Source: Kribbella jiaozuonensis (GTDB lineage: Bacteria > Actinomycetota > Actinomycetes > Propionibacteriales > Kribbellaceae). From it: a DNA stretch of 64,000 bases. Under the pieces are notes generated by a model, which saw only the letters and a program-made list of their open reading frames with translations, was not told where the DNA came from and searched no databases. The stretch covers positions 1,612,001 through 1,676,000 of the forward strand of contig NZ_SZPZ01000001.1 of NCBI RefSeq assembly GCF_005233875.1, written 5' to 3'. The position numbers and the translations under genes were made by a program. Below, piece by piece: positions 1-8,362 of this stretch (the first letter of the stretch is position 1; each line of letters begins with the position of its first letter).

Positions 1-222
1 GAGCACGCGGGCGATCACGGTCACGGCCGCGGTCTCGTCCGACGGCGGCCGTACGGTGGAGCAGCCGACCAGCACGTCCCCGTCGTACGCGACCTCGAGC
101 ACGTTCCGCGTCAGCCGCTCGCGGATGTCGTCGACCGACAACGGCGCCGTCGGGATGATCTCGTTGTGCACCCGCTGCCAGTCCAGCAGCGTGGCGTCGT
201 CCTCCACCGGCACGATCCTCAT
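1..222 (-). CDS. GNAT-family N-acetyltransferase, N-terminal part (cut by window edge)
   Basis: The reading frame runs from an ATG at 222 to the first base of the window, giving 74 codons with no stop, so the C-terminus lies outside. The visible part, beginning MRIVPVEDDATLLDW, has the opening strand and helix of a GNAT acetyltransferase. It then continues through VLEVAYDGDVLVGCST, the beta2-beta3 hairpin of that fold. The acetyl-CoA binding loop would be in the missing part. It is divergent from the hydrolase at 285, with 62 bp between them. Family is inferred from the fold pattern; the substrate cannot be guessed. Confidence 0.6.
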   Translation of the reverse strand, partial: MRIVPVEDDATLLDWQRVHNEIIPTAPLSVDDIRERLTRNVLEVAYDGDVLVGCSTVRPPSDETAAVTVIARVL

Positions 223-284
223 CCCGCCAGCCAACAGGCCGTCCTATCAGCCGGTCAAACTGATTCCGGGGTAGCGTCCGTCCC

Positions 285-920
285 GTGCGGATTCTCTTCG
301 TCGGTAACAGCTTCACGTCACGCAACAACCTGCCCGGGCTGATCAAGGGTCTCGCCGCCGCGCGAGGGATCGAGGTCGAGCACAAGCTGATCTCGGCCGG
401 CGGCGCCTCGCTCCGGCAACACCTCAACGCCGGCAAGGCGCTGGAGGCGATCGCGAGCGGCGGATTCGACACCGTCGTACTGCAGGAGCAGAGCACGCTC
501 CCGATCAAGAGCCCGGCCCGCTTCCGCGACAGCGCCCGCGACTTCGACACCGCCATCACCGCCGCAGGTTCGCGCACAGCGCTCTACCTGACCTGGGCCC
601 GCCGCAACGCCCCGGAAACCCAAAAGGCCCTCACCGACGCGTACGGCGGAGCCGCGGCCGAACTCGGCGCTGCGCTTATCCCGGTCGGCCTCGTCTGGGA
701 ACGCTTCCTCGCCACCCACGACGAGCCTGTCCTGCACGACCCGGACAACAGCCACCCAGCCCTGGCCGGCAGCTACCTGGCCGCCTGCGTCTTCTTGATC
801 GCTCTCATGCAGGAAGACCCGGTCGGCATCGACGTGCCGGTCAAAGGCCTCGACCCGGACACCGCTGCGCTCCTCCGCCAGGCTGCGTGGGACATCTGCA
901 CGGAGCTCGCGGTGGGATAG
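285..920 (+). CDS. SGNH/GDSL-like hydrolase
   Basis: 211 aa, GTG start. The N-terminus MRILFVGNSFTSRNN carries the block I pattern of SGNH hydrolases (GNS in place of GDS), where Ser9 or so would be the nucleophile after a beta strand. The C-terminal DNSHPALAGSYLAACVF matches block V, in which an Asp and a His (D-x-x-H) complete the catalytic site. No signal peptide is visible, so the enzyme should be cytoplasmic. Members of this family are esterases or carbohydrate deacetylases. It stands 58 bp before the GH127 glycosidase and could remove acyl groups from the same glycans, which is inference. Confidence 0.7.
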   Translation: MRILFVGNSFTSRNNLPGLIKGLAAARGIEVEHKLISAGGASLRQHLNAGKALEAIASGGFDTVVLQEQSTLPIKSPARFRDSARDFDTAITAAGSRTALYLTWARRNAPETQKALTDAYGGAAAELGAALIPVGLVWERFLATHDEPVLHDPDNSHPALAGSYLAACVFLIALMQEDPVGIDVPVKGLDPDTAALLRQAAWDICTELAVG

Positions 921-933
921 AGAGGAAAAGTTC

Positions 934-947
934 GGAAACATGTTGCC
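934..947 (+). promoter_or_regulatory. LacI-type operator upstream of the GH127 gene
   Basis: GGAAACATGTTGCC. The two halves GGAAACA and TGTTGCC form an inverted repeat with one mismatch. The identical 14 bases recur at 3950-3963 before the ABC importer, and the core GGAAACATG also occurs on the other strand at the start of the LacI gene. It probably binds the LacI protein encoded at 2826-3857. Confidence 0.75.
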
Positions 948-978
948 TCAGGCGTGCCGTCCCGGTCAGGATGGTGCG

Positions 979-2868
979 GTGACGACGACTGATCAGGGAC
1001 CGGCCGCGCCGGTTGCGGCCACCGCGCTGCGCCCGCTCGGCCTACGCGACGTACGACTCGACGGCAGTTTCCTCGGTGAACTGCAGGCGACCAACGGGAC
1101 GGTCTCGATCCCGAAGGGTGCCGAGCATCTCGAGGAGCAGTGGGACAACTTCCGCAATGTCGCCAAGGGGGTGACGGATGCGGAGTATCACGGGCCGAAC
1201 TACGAGGACGGCGAGGCCTACAAGTGGCTCGAGGCGGTCGCCTGGGAGGCCGGCCGGAGCACGGATCCCCGGCTGATCGACTGGCTGGAGTCGCGGACCG
1301 CGCTGGTCGCGGCGGCACAGGACGAGGACGGGTACCTCGGCACGTTCGTGCAGTCGGGGCGGCGGGACGAGCGGTACGGACAGCTCGACTTCGATCACGA
1401 GATCTTCAACATGGGCGCGATGATCCAGTCGGCGGTCGCGCAGTACCGGGCGACCGGACGGACCGCGTTGCTCGACGTCGCGCGGCGGGCGGGCGATCAC
1501 CTGCATCGGACGTTCGGCACCGGGCCCGGACAGCGTGAGGGTTTCTGCGGCCATCCGGTCGCCGAGCTGGCGCTGGTCGAGCTGTACCGGGCGACGGGCG
1601 AGCAGCGGTACCTCGACCAGGCGAAGTACTTCGTCGACGCGCACGGCCGCTCGATCCTTGCCCCAGGCAACCCGGGACGCGCGGCGTACTTGTCCGACCG
1701 GATCCCGGTCCGCGAGACCACCGCGCCGGAGGGGCACGCCGTACGCGCGATCTATCTCGCCGCCGGTGCCACCGATGTCGCGATCGAGACCGGCGACACC
1801 GAACTGCTCGAGAAACTCGAGACACAGTGGCAGAACATGGTGCGGACGAAGATGTACGTCAACGGCGGCCTCGGCAGTCGCTGGGACGGTGAGTCGTTCG
1901 GAAACCCGTACGAGCTTCCCAACGACGTCGCGTACGGCGAGACCTGCGCCGCGGTCGCCAGTCTGCAATGGAGCTGGCGGCTGCTACTGGCAACGGGTAG
2001 GGCGAAGTACGCCGATCTGTTCGAGTGGCAGCTGTACAACGCGGTGCTGCCGGGAGTTTCGCTTGATCGGTCGAAGTACTTCTATGTGAACGCGTTGCAG
2101 GTGCGCGCCGACTCCGACGACGCCGACAAGCGGGCTCCGGGCAACGGTCGTCAACCGTGGTTCGGGACGAGCTGTTGCCCGACGAACCTGATGCGCACCT
2201 TCGCGTCACTCCAGCACTACATTGCCACTAGCAACGAGAGTGGCGTGCAGATCCATCAGTACGCTGCCGGCTCGATCACGGCGGGCGACCTGCAGTTGAG
2301 CGTCGCCACCGACTACCCGTTGTCCGGACGTGTGGTCATCACGGTCGATCAGCCTGTCGAGACGGCGATCAGCCTGCGGATCCCCGCCTGGTCGGCCGGC
2401 GCCGAGATCGCTGTCGGGGACGAGGTCGTCCCGGGCGTCGCGGGCACGTACGCAACGGTCCGCCGGGACTGGCGAGCCGGCGATCGCATCGTTCTCAACC
2501 TGCCGATGGCGCCTCGGTTGGTGCACGGTCACCCACGGGTCGAAGGCATCCGCGGCTCGGTCGCCATCTGCTGCGGTCCGCTCCTGTACGCCGTCGAGCA
2601 GGCCGACCAGGCCGCACCCGTCGACGATCTCGTCCTGACCGGCGCCACGCTCGACGAAGTGCCTGGCACCGACCGCATCACCGCCCGCGGGGCCACCTGG
2701 CAATCCTCGAGCGAGTTGTACGCCGACGTACCAGCTGGAGTGGACGAGGCTGTTCAGATCACGGCCCTGCCCTACTACCAGTGGGCGAACCGCGAAGTCG
2801 GGCCGATGAAGGTGTGGCTGCCGTATCAGCCGGCCGTCTCGTCGGTCGACGCCCGTACGACGAGCTGA
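979..2868 (+). CDS. GH127 family glycoside hydrolase (beta-L-arabinofuranosidase-like, DUF1680)
   Basis: 629 aa from GTG at 979. An ATG at 940 is in frame but sits inside the operator at 934-947, so the later start is preferred. The sequence has the (alpha/alpha)6-barrel features of GH127/DUF1680: the FNMGAMIQSAVAQY helix, then YVNGGLGSRWDGESFG and GETCAAVASLQWSW in the centre, and WFGTSCCPTNLMR, whose adjacent cysteines include the family's zinc-bound nucleophile with a nearby Glu. A beta-sandwich domain ends the protein. There is no signal peptide, so it should act in the cytoplasm on imported L-arabinofuranosyl oligosaccharides. The 3' end overlaps the convergent LacI gene by 43 bp. Confidence 0.88.
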   Translation: MTTTDQGPAAPVAATALRPLGLRDVRLDGSFLGELQATNGTVSIPKGAEHLEEQWDNFRNVAKGVTDAEYHGPNYEDGEAYKWLEAVAWEAGRSTDPRLIDWLESRTALVAAAQDEDGYLGTFVQSGRRDERYGQLDFDHEIFNMGAMIQSAVAQYRATGRTALLDVARRAGDHLHRTFGTGPGQREGFCGHPVAELALVELYRATGEQRYLDQAKYFVDAHGRSILAPGNPGRAAYLSDRIPVRETTAPEGHAVRAIYLAAGATDVAIETGDTELLEKLETQWQNMVRTKMYVNGGLGSRWDGESFGNPYELPNDVAYGETCAAVASLQWSWRLLLATGRAKYADLFEWQLYNAVLPGVSLDRSKYFYVNALQVRADSDDADKRAPGNGRQPWFGTSCCPTNLMRTFASLQHYIATSNESGVQIHQYAAGSITAGDLQLSVATDYPLSGRVVITVDQPVETAISLRIPAWSAGAEIAVGDEVVPGVAGTYATVRRDWRAGDRIVLNLPMAPRLVHGHPRVEGIRGSVAICCGPLLYAVEQADQAAPVDDLVLTGATLDEVPGTDRITARGATWQSSSELYADVPAGVDEAVQITALPYYQWANREVGPMKVWLPYQPAVSSVDARTTS

Positions 2869-3857
2869 CAGGGCACCTGCTCGAGGCCCGCATGCGGCCG
2901 TCCTTCGATTGCGTCGAGCAACCGTTGGGCGGCCACCCGGCCGACGTCGGCAAGCCGCAGATCCACGGAGGTCAGCGGCGGTCGTGCGCCCTCGGCGATC
3001 AGCTCCCAGTTGTCGGTGCCGGTGATCGCGACGTCTTCCGGGATGCGGCGGCCGAGCTCTCGCAGGGCGTCAGCTCCGCCGCGAGCGAGCAGATCGCTGC
3101 CGTAGTGGATCGCGTCGATGTCCGGGTTCTCGCGGAACAGGATGTGCGTCGCCTGGCGTCCCCATGCTTCGGTCCAGCCGCCGTACATCGCCATGCCGGT
3201 CAGCTCGAGACCGGCCGCGGCGAGCGCCTCGCTGAGACCGGCGTGCCGGCTCCGTGCGGGGTCGAAACGCTCCGGCCCGGTGACGTGCGCGATCTTGGTC
3301 CGGCCGATCCGGAGCAGGTGCTCCGCGACCAGTCGCCCTGATGCGGTGTCGTCAACGACCACCGAGCAGTCGTTGTCGTCGGCGGACGGCGTCAACGCAT
3401 AGACGACCGGTACGTCGCGTGCGCCCGCCAGGGGAGGCCTGCGGTTGAAGTTGCGGCCGGTCACGATGAACCCGTCGACGCGACGACCGAGCAGTACGTC
3501 GACGTAGTGCCGCTCGCGGATCGGATCGCCGCGGCTGTCGCACAGGAACACCGAGATCCGGCCGGCCCCGAGCGCATCCTCAGCGCCGAGCATCACCGGG
3601 ACGCTGAACCGTTCGAAGCTGTCGGTGGTGATCATGCCGACCGTGTAGCTGCGCCGCTCGAACACGCTGCGGGCCAGTGCGTTCGGCCGGAAGTCGATCT
3701 CCTCCGCCGCCTGCCGGATCCGCTCCCGCGTCGCCTCGCTGATCTGGCCGGTGCCGTTGAGTGCCTTCGACACCGTGCCCGGTGACACCCCCGCCCGCGC
3801 CGCGACATCCCTGACCGTCGCCCGCTTCTCCTGGCTCAACCGACCTCCCAGATCCAT
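2826..3857 (-). CDS. LacI-family transcriptional regulator of the arabinoside locus
   Basis: 343 aa from the ATG at 3857. An in-frame ATG at 3875 would place a perfect palindrome inside the coding region, so I prefer 3857. The N-terminal helix-turn-helix and hinge read TVRDVAARAGVSPGTVSKAL, typical of LacI. A periplasmic-binding-protein-like sugar-sensing domain follows (YTVGMITTD, then a C-terminal RPPLTSVDLRLADVG block). It is divergent from the importer genes and convergent with GH127, which it overlaps at the 3' end. Shared operator sequences before both neighbours make it their likely repressor, released by a pentose-containing ligand (inference). Confidence 0.9.
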   Translation of the reverse strand: MDLGGRLSQEKRATVRDVAARAGVSPGTVSKALNGTGQISEATRERIRQAAEEIDFRPNALARSVFERRSYTVGMITTDSFERFSVPVMLGAEDALGAGRISVFLCDSRGDPIRERHYVDVLLGRRVDGFIVTGRNFNRRPPLAGARDVPVVYALTPSADDNDCSVVVDDTASGRLVAEHLLRIGRTKIAHVTGPERFDPARSRHAGLSEALAAAGLELTGMAMYGGWTEAWGRQATHILFRENPDIDAIHYGSDLLARGGADALRELGRRIPEDVAITGTDNWELIAEGARPPLTSVDLRLADVGRVAAQRLLDAIEGRPHAGLEQVPCQLVVRASTDETAG

Positions 3858-3870
3858 GTTTCCGGAAACA
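3857..3870. promoter_or_regulatory. Perfect 14-bp palindrome at the LacI gene start (probable autoregulatory operator)
   Basis: TGTTTCCGGAAACA is a perfect CG-centred palindrome, the classic LacI-family operator form. Its half-sites are the same heptamers found in the operators at 934-947 and 3950-3963, but joined in the opposite order. The last base overlaps the proposed ATG of the LacI gene, so binding would block its transcription or initiation. Confidence 0.7.
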
Positions 3871-3918
3871 ACCATACCTTCCGGGACGCCTGAATCGATC
3901 CTGTTACAACGTTGACCC

Positions 3919-3963
3919 TTGACCGATTTCTGCTCCGCTCCTATTGTCAGGAAACATGTTGCC
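3919..3963 (+). promoter_or_regulatory. Promoter and operator of the sugar ABC importer operon
   Basis: A -35 box TTGACC (3919-3924) and a -10 box TATTGT (3942-3947) are separated by 17 bp. The operator GGAAACATGTTGCC (3950-3963) begins 3 bp after the -10 box and so covers the expected transcription start. This arrangement is textbook repression by a LacI protein. Confidence 0.8.
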
Positions 3964-4004
3964 GCCGTGTTTCGGTGGCCGTGTTCACTGCCCGAGGAGG
4001 GCTC

Positions 4005-5387
4005 ATGTCAGCAACTACCTTCGGACGGCGCCGTGCGCTGCAGCTCGGCGGGCTGGCCACACTCGCCGGGCTGGCCGGCTGCAGCGGCAAGTCGCTGGGG
4101 GACAGCGGCTCGGGCTCCGGCGGCGGGTCCAAGGAACTGCAGTTCATGTTCTGGGGCTCGACCGCGGAGCAGAAGGCCATCTCGAACATGCTCAAGGCGT
4201 TCGAGCAGGAGAAGTCCGGCGTTACGGTGAAGCCCGTCTTCACCCCGGCGGACTACGACACCAAGCTGAACGCTCTGGTCGCCAGCAACCGCCAGCCGGA
4301 CCTCTGCTACATGCAGAGCCCGATGGGATATCGCCTTGCCGAGCAGGGCAAACTCGTCAACCTGTACCCGTACTTCGACAAGTACCCGGACCTCGCGAAC
4401 CGTCTGCCCGGCACGTACTTCTGGTGGGACAAGGGCAAGACGTACGGCACGCAGAGCGCCAACGAGATCATGTCGCTCTGGTACAGCAAACCGGCGCTGT
4501 CGGAGGCCGGCGTGGAGACGCCGCCGGCCGAGGCGGACAAGGCGTGGAGCTGGGACACCTTCGTCCAGAACGCCTACAAACTCACGCTCGACCAGAACGG
4601 CAAGCACCCCGACGAGGACGGCTTCGACCCGAAGCGCATCCGCCAGTACGGCGTTTCCGCCGGGCTGGGGCCGACGGTGTATCAACCGCTCCTGCTCAGC
4701 CGCGGCATCAACTTCGCAGACGACACCGGCCGCAAGTCGATGCTGGACACCCCTGAGGCGATCGAGGTGTTCCAGAACCTCGCCGACCTGATGTACAAAC
4801 ACCGCGTCGCGCCGACACCGGCGCAACTCGGCAACAATGCGCCGAGCACGACGGTGCAGCTCAAGACCCGTCGCGTGGCGATGGTGATCGACGGGCAGTG
4901 GACGCTGCTGGATCTTGCCCAGGGCAAGCTCGAGTTCGGGATGGGCGTGCTGCCGAAGTACAGCAAGCCGATGACGATCACACTCGGCGGTGCGACCGCG
5001 ATCTTCTCCTCGACCAAGCACGAGCAGGAGGCGGTCGAGCTGTATCTCTTCCACGACAACCCGACGAAGGTCGACCTGTTCAGCACCGGTCTGTGGATGC
5101 CGTTGGAGAAGCGGTACTACACCGATCCGAAGGACATCGACGTCTGGACGAAGAACGACGCGCACCCGGCGGAGTACAAGACGGCCGGGGTCGACTACAC
5201 GATGAACAGCTCGGCGCCGTACTTCTACCAGAAGCTTCGCAACATCGAGGCGATCGACAAGGTGCTGACGCCGGCGATCCAGGTCATCCAGCAGGGCAAG
5301 ACCCCGGCTGCCGACGTACTCAAGCCGTTGGCGGCGAAGCTGAACGGCGGTCTCCTGCAGGGCACGTACCCCACCAACGGCAGCTGA
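4005..5387 (+). CDS. ABC sugar transporter, substrate-binding lipoprotein
   Basis: 460 aa from ATG at 4005, preceded by the strong ribosome site GAGGAGG at 3994-4000. The N-terminus MSATTFGRRRALQLGG has a twin-arginine-like motif and ends in the lipobox LAGC, so it is exported and anchored in the membrane as a lipoprotein. The rest fits the cluster B extracellular solute-binding fold (LQFMFWGSTAEQKAI; a GVTVKPVFTPADYDTKLNAL block). It leads a three-gene operon with two permeases and is controlled by the promoter/operator at 3919-3963. The substrate is probably an arabinose-containing oligosaccharide, given the GH127 partner. Confidence 0.92.
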   Translation: MSATTFGRRRALQLGGLATLAGLAGCSGKSLGDSGSGSGGGSKELQFMFWGSTAEQKAISNMLKAFEQEKSGVTVKPVFTPADYDTKLNALVASNRQPDLCYMQSPMGYRLAEQGKLVNLYPYFDKYPDLANRLPGTYFWWDKGKTYGTQSANEIMSLWYSKPALSEAGVETPPAEADKAWSWDTFVQNAYKLTLDQNGKHPDEDGFDPKRIRQYGVSAGLGPTVYQPLLLSRGINFADDTGRKSMLDTPEAIEVFQNLADLMYKHRVAPTPAQLGNNAPSTTVQLKTRRVAMVIDGQWTLLDLAQGKLEFGMGVLPKYSKPMTITLGGATAIFSSTKHEQEAVELYLFHDNPTKVDLFSTGLWMPLEKRYYTDPKDIDVWTKNDAHPAEYKTAGVDYTMNSSAPYFYQKLRNIEAIDKVLTPAIQVIQQGKTPAADVLKPLAAKLNGGLLQGTYPTNGS

Positions 5388-6265
5388 TGAGAGCAGAACG
5401 ACGCTGGGGATGGTTGCTCGCGGCACCGGCGATCCTCGGCTTCCTGATCTTCACGATCGGCCCGATGATCGCGTCGCTGTTCTTCAGCCTGACCGACTGG
5501 CAGATCGGCGCCCCGGCGAAGTTCGTTGGTCTAGGCAACTATCGGCAGCTGGGGCACGATCCGCTGTTCTGGAAGTCGTTGAGCGTCACGACGTACTACA
5601 CGCTCGGCGTCGTACCGCTCACCCTGGTGGTCGGGTTCGTGATCGCGATGCTGGTCAACCAGGGCATTCGCGGTCGCGGGTTCTGGCGGACGGTCTACTA
5701 CCTGCCGACGCTGGTGCCGGCGGTCGCCAGTTCGGTGCTGTGGATCTGGATCTTCAACCCGGACTTCGGTCTGCTCAACAGCATGCTCCGGCAGGCCGGG
5801 CTGCCGACGTCGAGCTGGATCTACGGCGAGCAGAGCGCCGTACCGTCGCTGATTCTGATGAGCACGTGGGGATTCGGGAACGCGATGGTGATCTTCCTTG
5901 CCGGGCTGCAGGGCGTGCCGCGTCAGTTGTACGAGGCGGTCGCGATCGACGGCGGCGGGTCGTGGGCGCGGTTCCGGCACGTGACGCTGCCGTTCATGAC
6001 GCCGACGATCTTCTACAACCTGGTCACCGGCACGATCGGCACGTTCCAGGTCTTCAACCAGGCGTACATCATGACGCAGGGCGGGCCGAACAACGCGACC
6101 GAGTTCTACATCTACTACCTCTACACGAAGGCGTTCACCGACAGCGAGATCGGGTACGCGAGCGCACTGGCCTGGGTGTTGTTCGTGATCGTCCTGGTCA
6201 TCACTGTGCTGCTGTTCCGCAATGCGCGCCGATGGGTGTACTACGAGATGGGAGCGGCCCGGTGA
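5387..6265 (+). CDS. ABC sugar transporter permease (MalF-like)
   Basis: 292 aa. The ATG at 5387 overlaps the stop codon of the binding-protein gene by one base, so the two are translationally coupled. Six membrane segments are predicted, starting with WGWLLAAPAILGFLIFTIGP. The coupling-helix (EAA) motif is YEAVAIDGGGSWARFRHVTLP, the contact for the ATPase. It is one half of the membrane channel, paired with the permease at 6262. No ATP-binding subunit is encoded here. Confidence 0.92.
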   Translation: MRAERRWGWLLAAPAILGFLIFTIGPMIASLFFSLTDWQIGAPAKFVGLGNYRQLGHDPLFWKSLSVTTYYTLGVVPLTLVVGFVIAMLVNQGIRGRGFWRTVYYLPTLVPAVASSVLWIWIFNPDFGLLNSMLRQAGLPTSSWIYGEQSAVPSLILMSTWGFGNAMVIFLAGLQGVPRQLYEAVAIDGGGSWARFRHVTLPFMTPTIFYNLVTGTIGTFQVFNQAYIMTQGGPNNATEFYIYYLYTKAFTDSEIGYASALAWVLFVIVLVITVLLFRNARRWVYYEMGAAR

Positions 6266-7107
6266 CACGAGAAGGCTCGCTGGTTCGCCGTACCGCGGTC
6301 TGGGTGTTGCTGGCCGCGGGCGGGCTGATCATGGTCACGCCGTTCGCCTGGCTCGTCCGCAGTGCGTTGATGGACGACAACCAGATCTTCGTGTCGCCGC
6401 CGCAATGGATCCCGCGGCCGTTCGCGTGGGCGAACTTCAGCGGGGCGTTGGGGTCGCAGCCGTTCGCGCGGTACTTCCTGAACACGATGATCATCGAGGT
6501 ACTCGTCGTCACCGGGACCGTCCTCACCTGCGCGCTGGCGGCCTTCAGCTTCTCCAGGCTGCGCTGGCGCGGCCGGAACCTGATCTTCGGGTTGCTGTTG
6601 ACGGGCGTGATGCTGCCGTACGCCGTGACGCTGATCCCGACGTTCGTGATGTGGGGCTCCGTCGGCGCGCTCGACACCTTCATCCCGCTGACGGTGCCGG
6701 CGTGGTTCGCCGGTGCGGGCGGCGGGGTGTTCAACATCTTCCTGTTCCGGCAGTTCTTCCTGACCATCCCGTACGAGCTCGACGAGGCTGCCTACATCGA
6801 CGGCGCCACCCCCTGGAAGGTTTTCTGGGCCGTCATCATGCCGCTGTCGAAACCGGTCGTCGTGGTCGTGGTGATCTTCACCTTCATCGGCGTCTGGAAC
6901 GACTTCCTCGGCCCGCTCCTCTACCTGACCTCCGACAGCCACTACACCCTCGCCCTCGGCCTGGCCGGCTTCCAATCCACCTACACCGCCCAATGGGGCT
7001 TCCTGATGGCCGCCTCCCTGGTAGTCATCCTCCCCATAATCCTCATCTTCTTCGTCCTCCAACGCTACTTCGTAGAAGGCGTAACCCTCACCGGCGTAAA
7101 AGGCTGA
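6262..7107 (+). CDS. ABC sugar transporter permease (MalG-like)
   Basis: 281 aa from GTG at 6262, overlapping the previous stop by 4 bp. It has six membrane segments and the EAA-loop motif DEAAYIDGATPWKVFWAVIMP, which couples to the ATPase, then the typical C-terminal RYFVEGVTLTGVKG of carbohydrate permeases. It ends the operon. The missing ATPase is usual in actinobacteria, where a shared MsiK-type protein serves many sugar importers (family knowledge). The region downstream is a 650-bp non-coding stretch with repeats. Confidence 0.92.
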   Translation: MTREGSLVRRTAVWVLLAAGGLIMVTPFAWLVRSALMDDNQIFVSPPQWIPRPFAWANFSGALGSQPFARYFLNTMIIEVLVVTGTVLTCALAAFSFSRLRWRGRNLIFGLLLTGVMLPYAVTLIPTFVMWGSVGALDTFIPLTVPAWFAGAGGGVFNIFLFRQFFLTIPYELDEAAYIDGATPWKVFWAVIMPLSKPVVVVVVIFTFIGVWNDFLGPLLYLTSDSHYTLALGLAGFQSTYTAQWGFLMAASLVVILPIILIFFVLQRYFVEGVTLTGVKG

Positions 7108-7140
7108 AGCGGACACCGACAAACAGACACCACCCCGCGA

Positions 7141-7445
7141 AAGGACACCGCTTCGCGGCGGCTGTCTTGTTGGCCGCCTTCGGCGGCGTGCGCGATGTCA
7201 TCTCGCCTGTCTGTTTCCGGCGCGCATCATGTGATCTGGTGACCGCGAGAGCGGACACCGCTTCGCGGCGGCTGCTTTCTTGGCCGCCTTCGGCGGCGGG
7301 CAATGCGTCTCGGCTGCACGTGTCCGGCGCGTGGCACGTAGGTGGGCTGCGGGGCGGGTTGGGCTGCTGACTGTGTAGGTGTGGCGGATGAGGTGGGCGG
7401 TCGCCCGCTTCCCGGCGGCTGTTTTCTGGCTGCCTGCGGCGGTAG
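7141..7445 (+). repeat. Twin-hairpin repeat array A (2 clear units, 1 diverged)
   Basis: Two units start at 7143 and 7253, 110 bp apart, and a diverged third lies around 7400-7445. Each unit has two small hairpins: CCGC-TTC-GCGG (7148-7158 in the first unit) and GCCGCC-TTC-GGCGGC (7173-7187), then a less conserved stretch with GCATCAT in the first unit. The same element occurs in opposite orientation at 8874-9137, where the stems are kept but the loop bases differ (TAC, TCC). It resembles a REP/BIME-type extragenic palindrome. No protein-coding capacity is apparent. Confidence 0.8.
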
Positions 7446-7501
7446 CCGCGGAGAGATGCCTCGGCAGGACGACCTAGCGGACTGGGATTCGGGAGGCTGC
7501 A

Positions 7502-7595
7502 GCTAACGACAGGAGGTAGTCGGGTTTGGGGGCCGATCGGCGAGCGATTCACGCTGAGGGACGGCCCGCCGCGAGGGACACCTCCTGTCGTTAGC
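7502..7595. repeat. 16-bp perfect inverted repeat with 62-bp loop
   Basis: GCTAACGACAGGAGGT at 7502-7517 is exactly complementary to ACCTCCTGTCGTTAGC at 7580-7595. The left arm contains an ideal Shine-Dalgarno sequence (AGGAGGT) and the right arm the matching anti-Shine-Dalgarno core (ACCTCCT). A 22-codon frame from TTG at 7526 ends at a TAG inside the right arm. It could be an RNA hairpin, a short leader, or the remnant ends of a mobile element. The 7108-7762 interval otherwise holds only array A and no recognisable gene. Confidence 0.6.
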
Positions 7596-7762
7596 GGACA
7601 TCCACACCGCCGAGGATCACAGAGAGTGGTACCGGCCTTTCGACGTGAGCTGCAGGGGTGGTTCTGGATTGGCTGGGTGATGTCGAATCAGGCGTGGTGT
7701 GTTCGACGCAGGGGTGAATGGCCGCCCATCGGGCGCGGCCGAGGCATTCAAGGGAGACCTAC

Positions 7763-8344
7763 ATGACCGCGACCTATACCTTCGACGTCTTCTCCAGCCT
7801 TGACGGGTTCGCGTCGTACGACAACGCCGACTGGGGGCCGTACTGGGGGAAGCACGGGCCGGAGTTCATCGAGCGGCGGATTGCGCAGTACGACGAGGAG
7901 CAGCGGATGGTCTTCGGAGCCGACACGTTCCGGCTGATGATGCAGATGATCGGCTCGAGCAAGATCTCGGCCGAGGAGCTGGACCCGGTGAACGGTCGGA
8001 TGCGGCCCATGCCGACCACTGTGGTGTCGTCCACGCTCGAAGGCCCCTTCGACTGGCCTGACGCAACCGTCGTGACCGGCGACGCCGTCGAGCTGATCAC
8101 CCGCCTCAAGGAGGAGTCCGACGTACCGCTCCGCTCCCACGGCAGCCTGTCGCTGAACCGAGCCCTGATGGCAGCTGGCCTCGTCGACCGCGTCCAGATC
8201 ACGATCTTCCCGGTCATCGCCGGCCAAACCGGCGTCGAGCCCATCTTCCAGAACGCCGCCGACTTCGACCTCGAGCTCCTGGAAACCCACACCTTCGACG
8301 GTCGCACCCAAGAACTCATTTACCACCCCACGCTGCACAGCTGA
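7763..8344 (+). CDS. RibD C-terminal/dihydrofolate-reductase-fold protein
   Basis: 193 aa from ATG at 7763, after the ribosome site AGGGAGA. The start TFDVFSSLDGFASYDNADWG is the NADPH-binding opening of the RibD-C/DHFR-like family. VTGDAVELITRLKEESDVPLRSHGSLSLNRALMAAGLVDRVQITIFPVIAG matches the central nucleotide-binding and substrate strands. Members reduce pteridine- or pyrimidine-type compounds, or are uncharacterised. It is the first of two such genes in the window (the other at 14800). It and the next gene lie between the two inverted repeat arrays. Confidence 0.85.
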   Translation: MTATYTFDVFSSLDGFASYDNADWGPYWGKHGPEFIERRIAQYDEEQRMVFGADTFRLMMQMIGSSKISAEELDPVNGRMRPMPTTVVSSTLEGPFDWPDATVVTGDAVELITRLKEESDVPLRSHGSLSLNRALMAAGLVDRVQITIFPVIAGQTGVEPIFQNAADFDLELLETHTFDGRTQELIYHPTLHS

Positions 8345-8362
8345 GCCGAGCTACTTTGGAGC

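Noticed and set aside
940..2868. Longer GH127 start at the ATG of 940
   Set aside because: The ATG lies inside the operator at 934-947 and adds residues (MLPQACRPGQDGA) with no ribosome site; GTG at 979 fits better.
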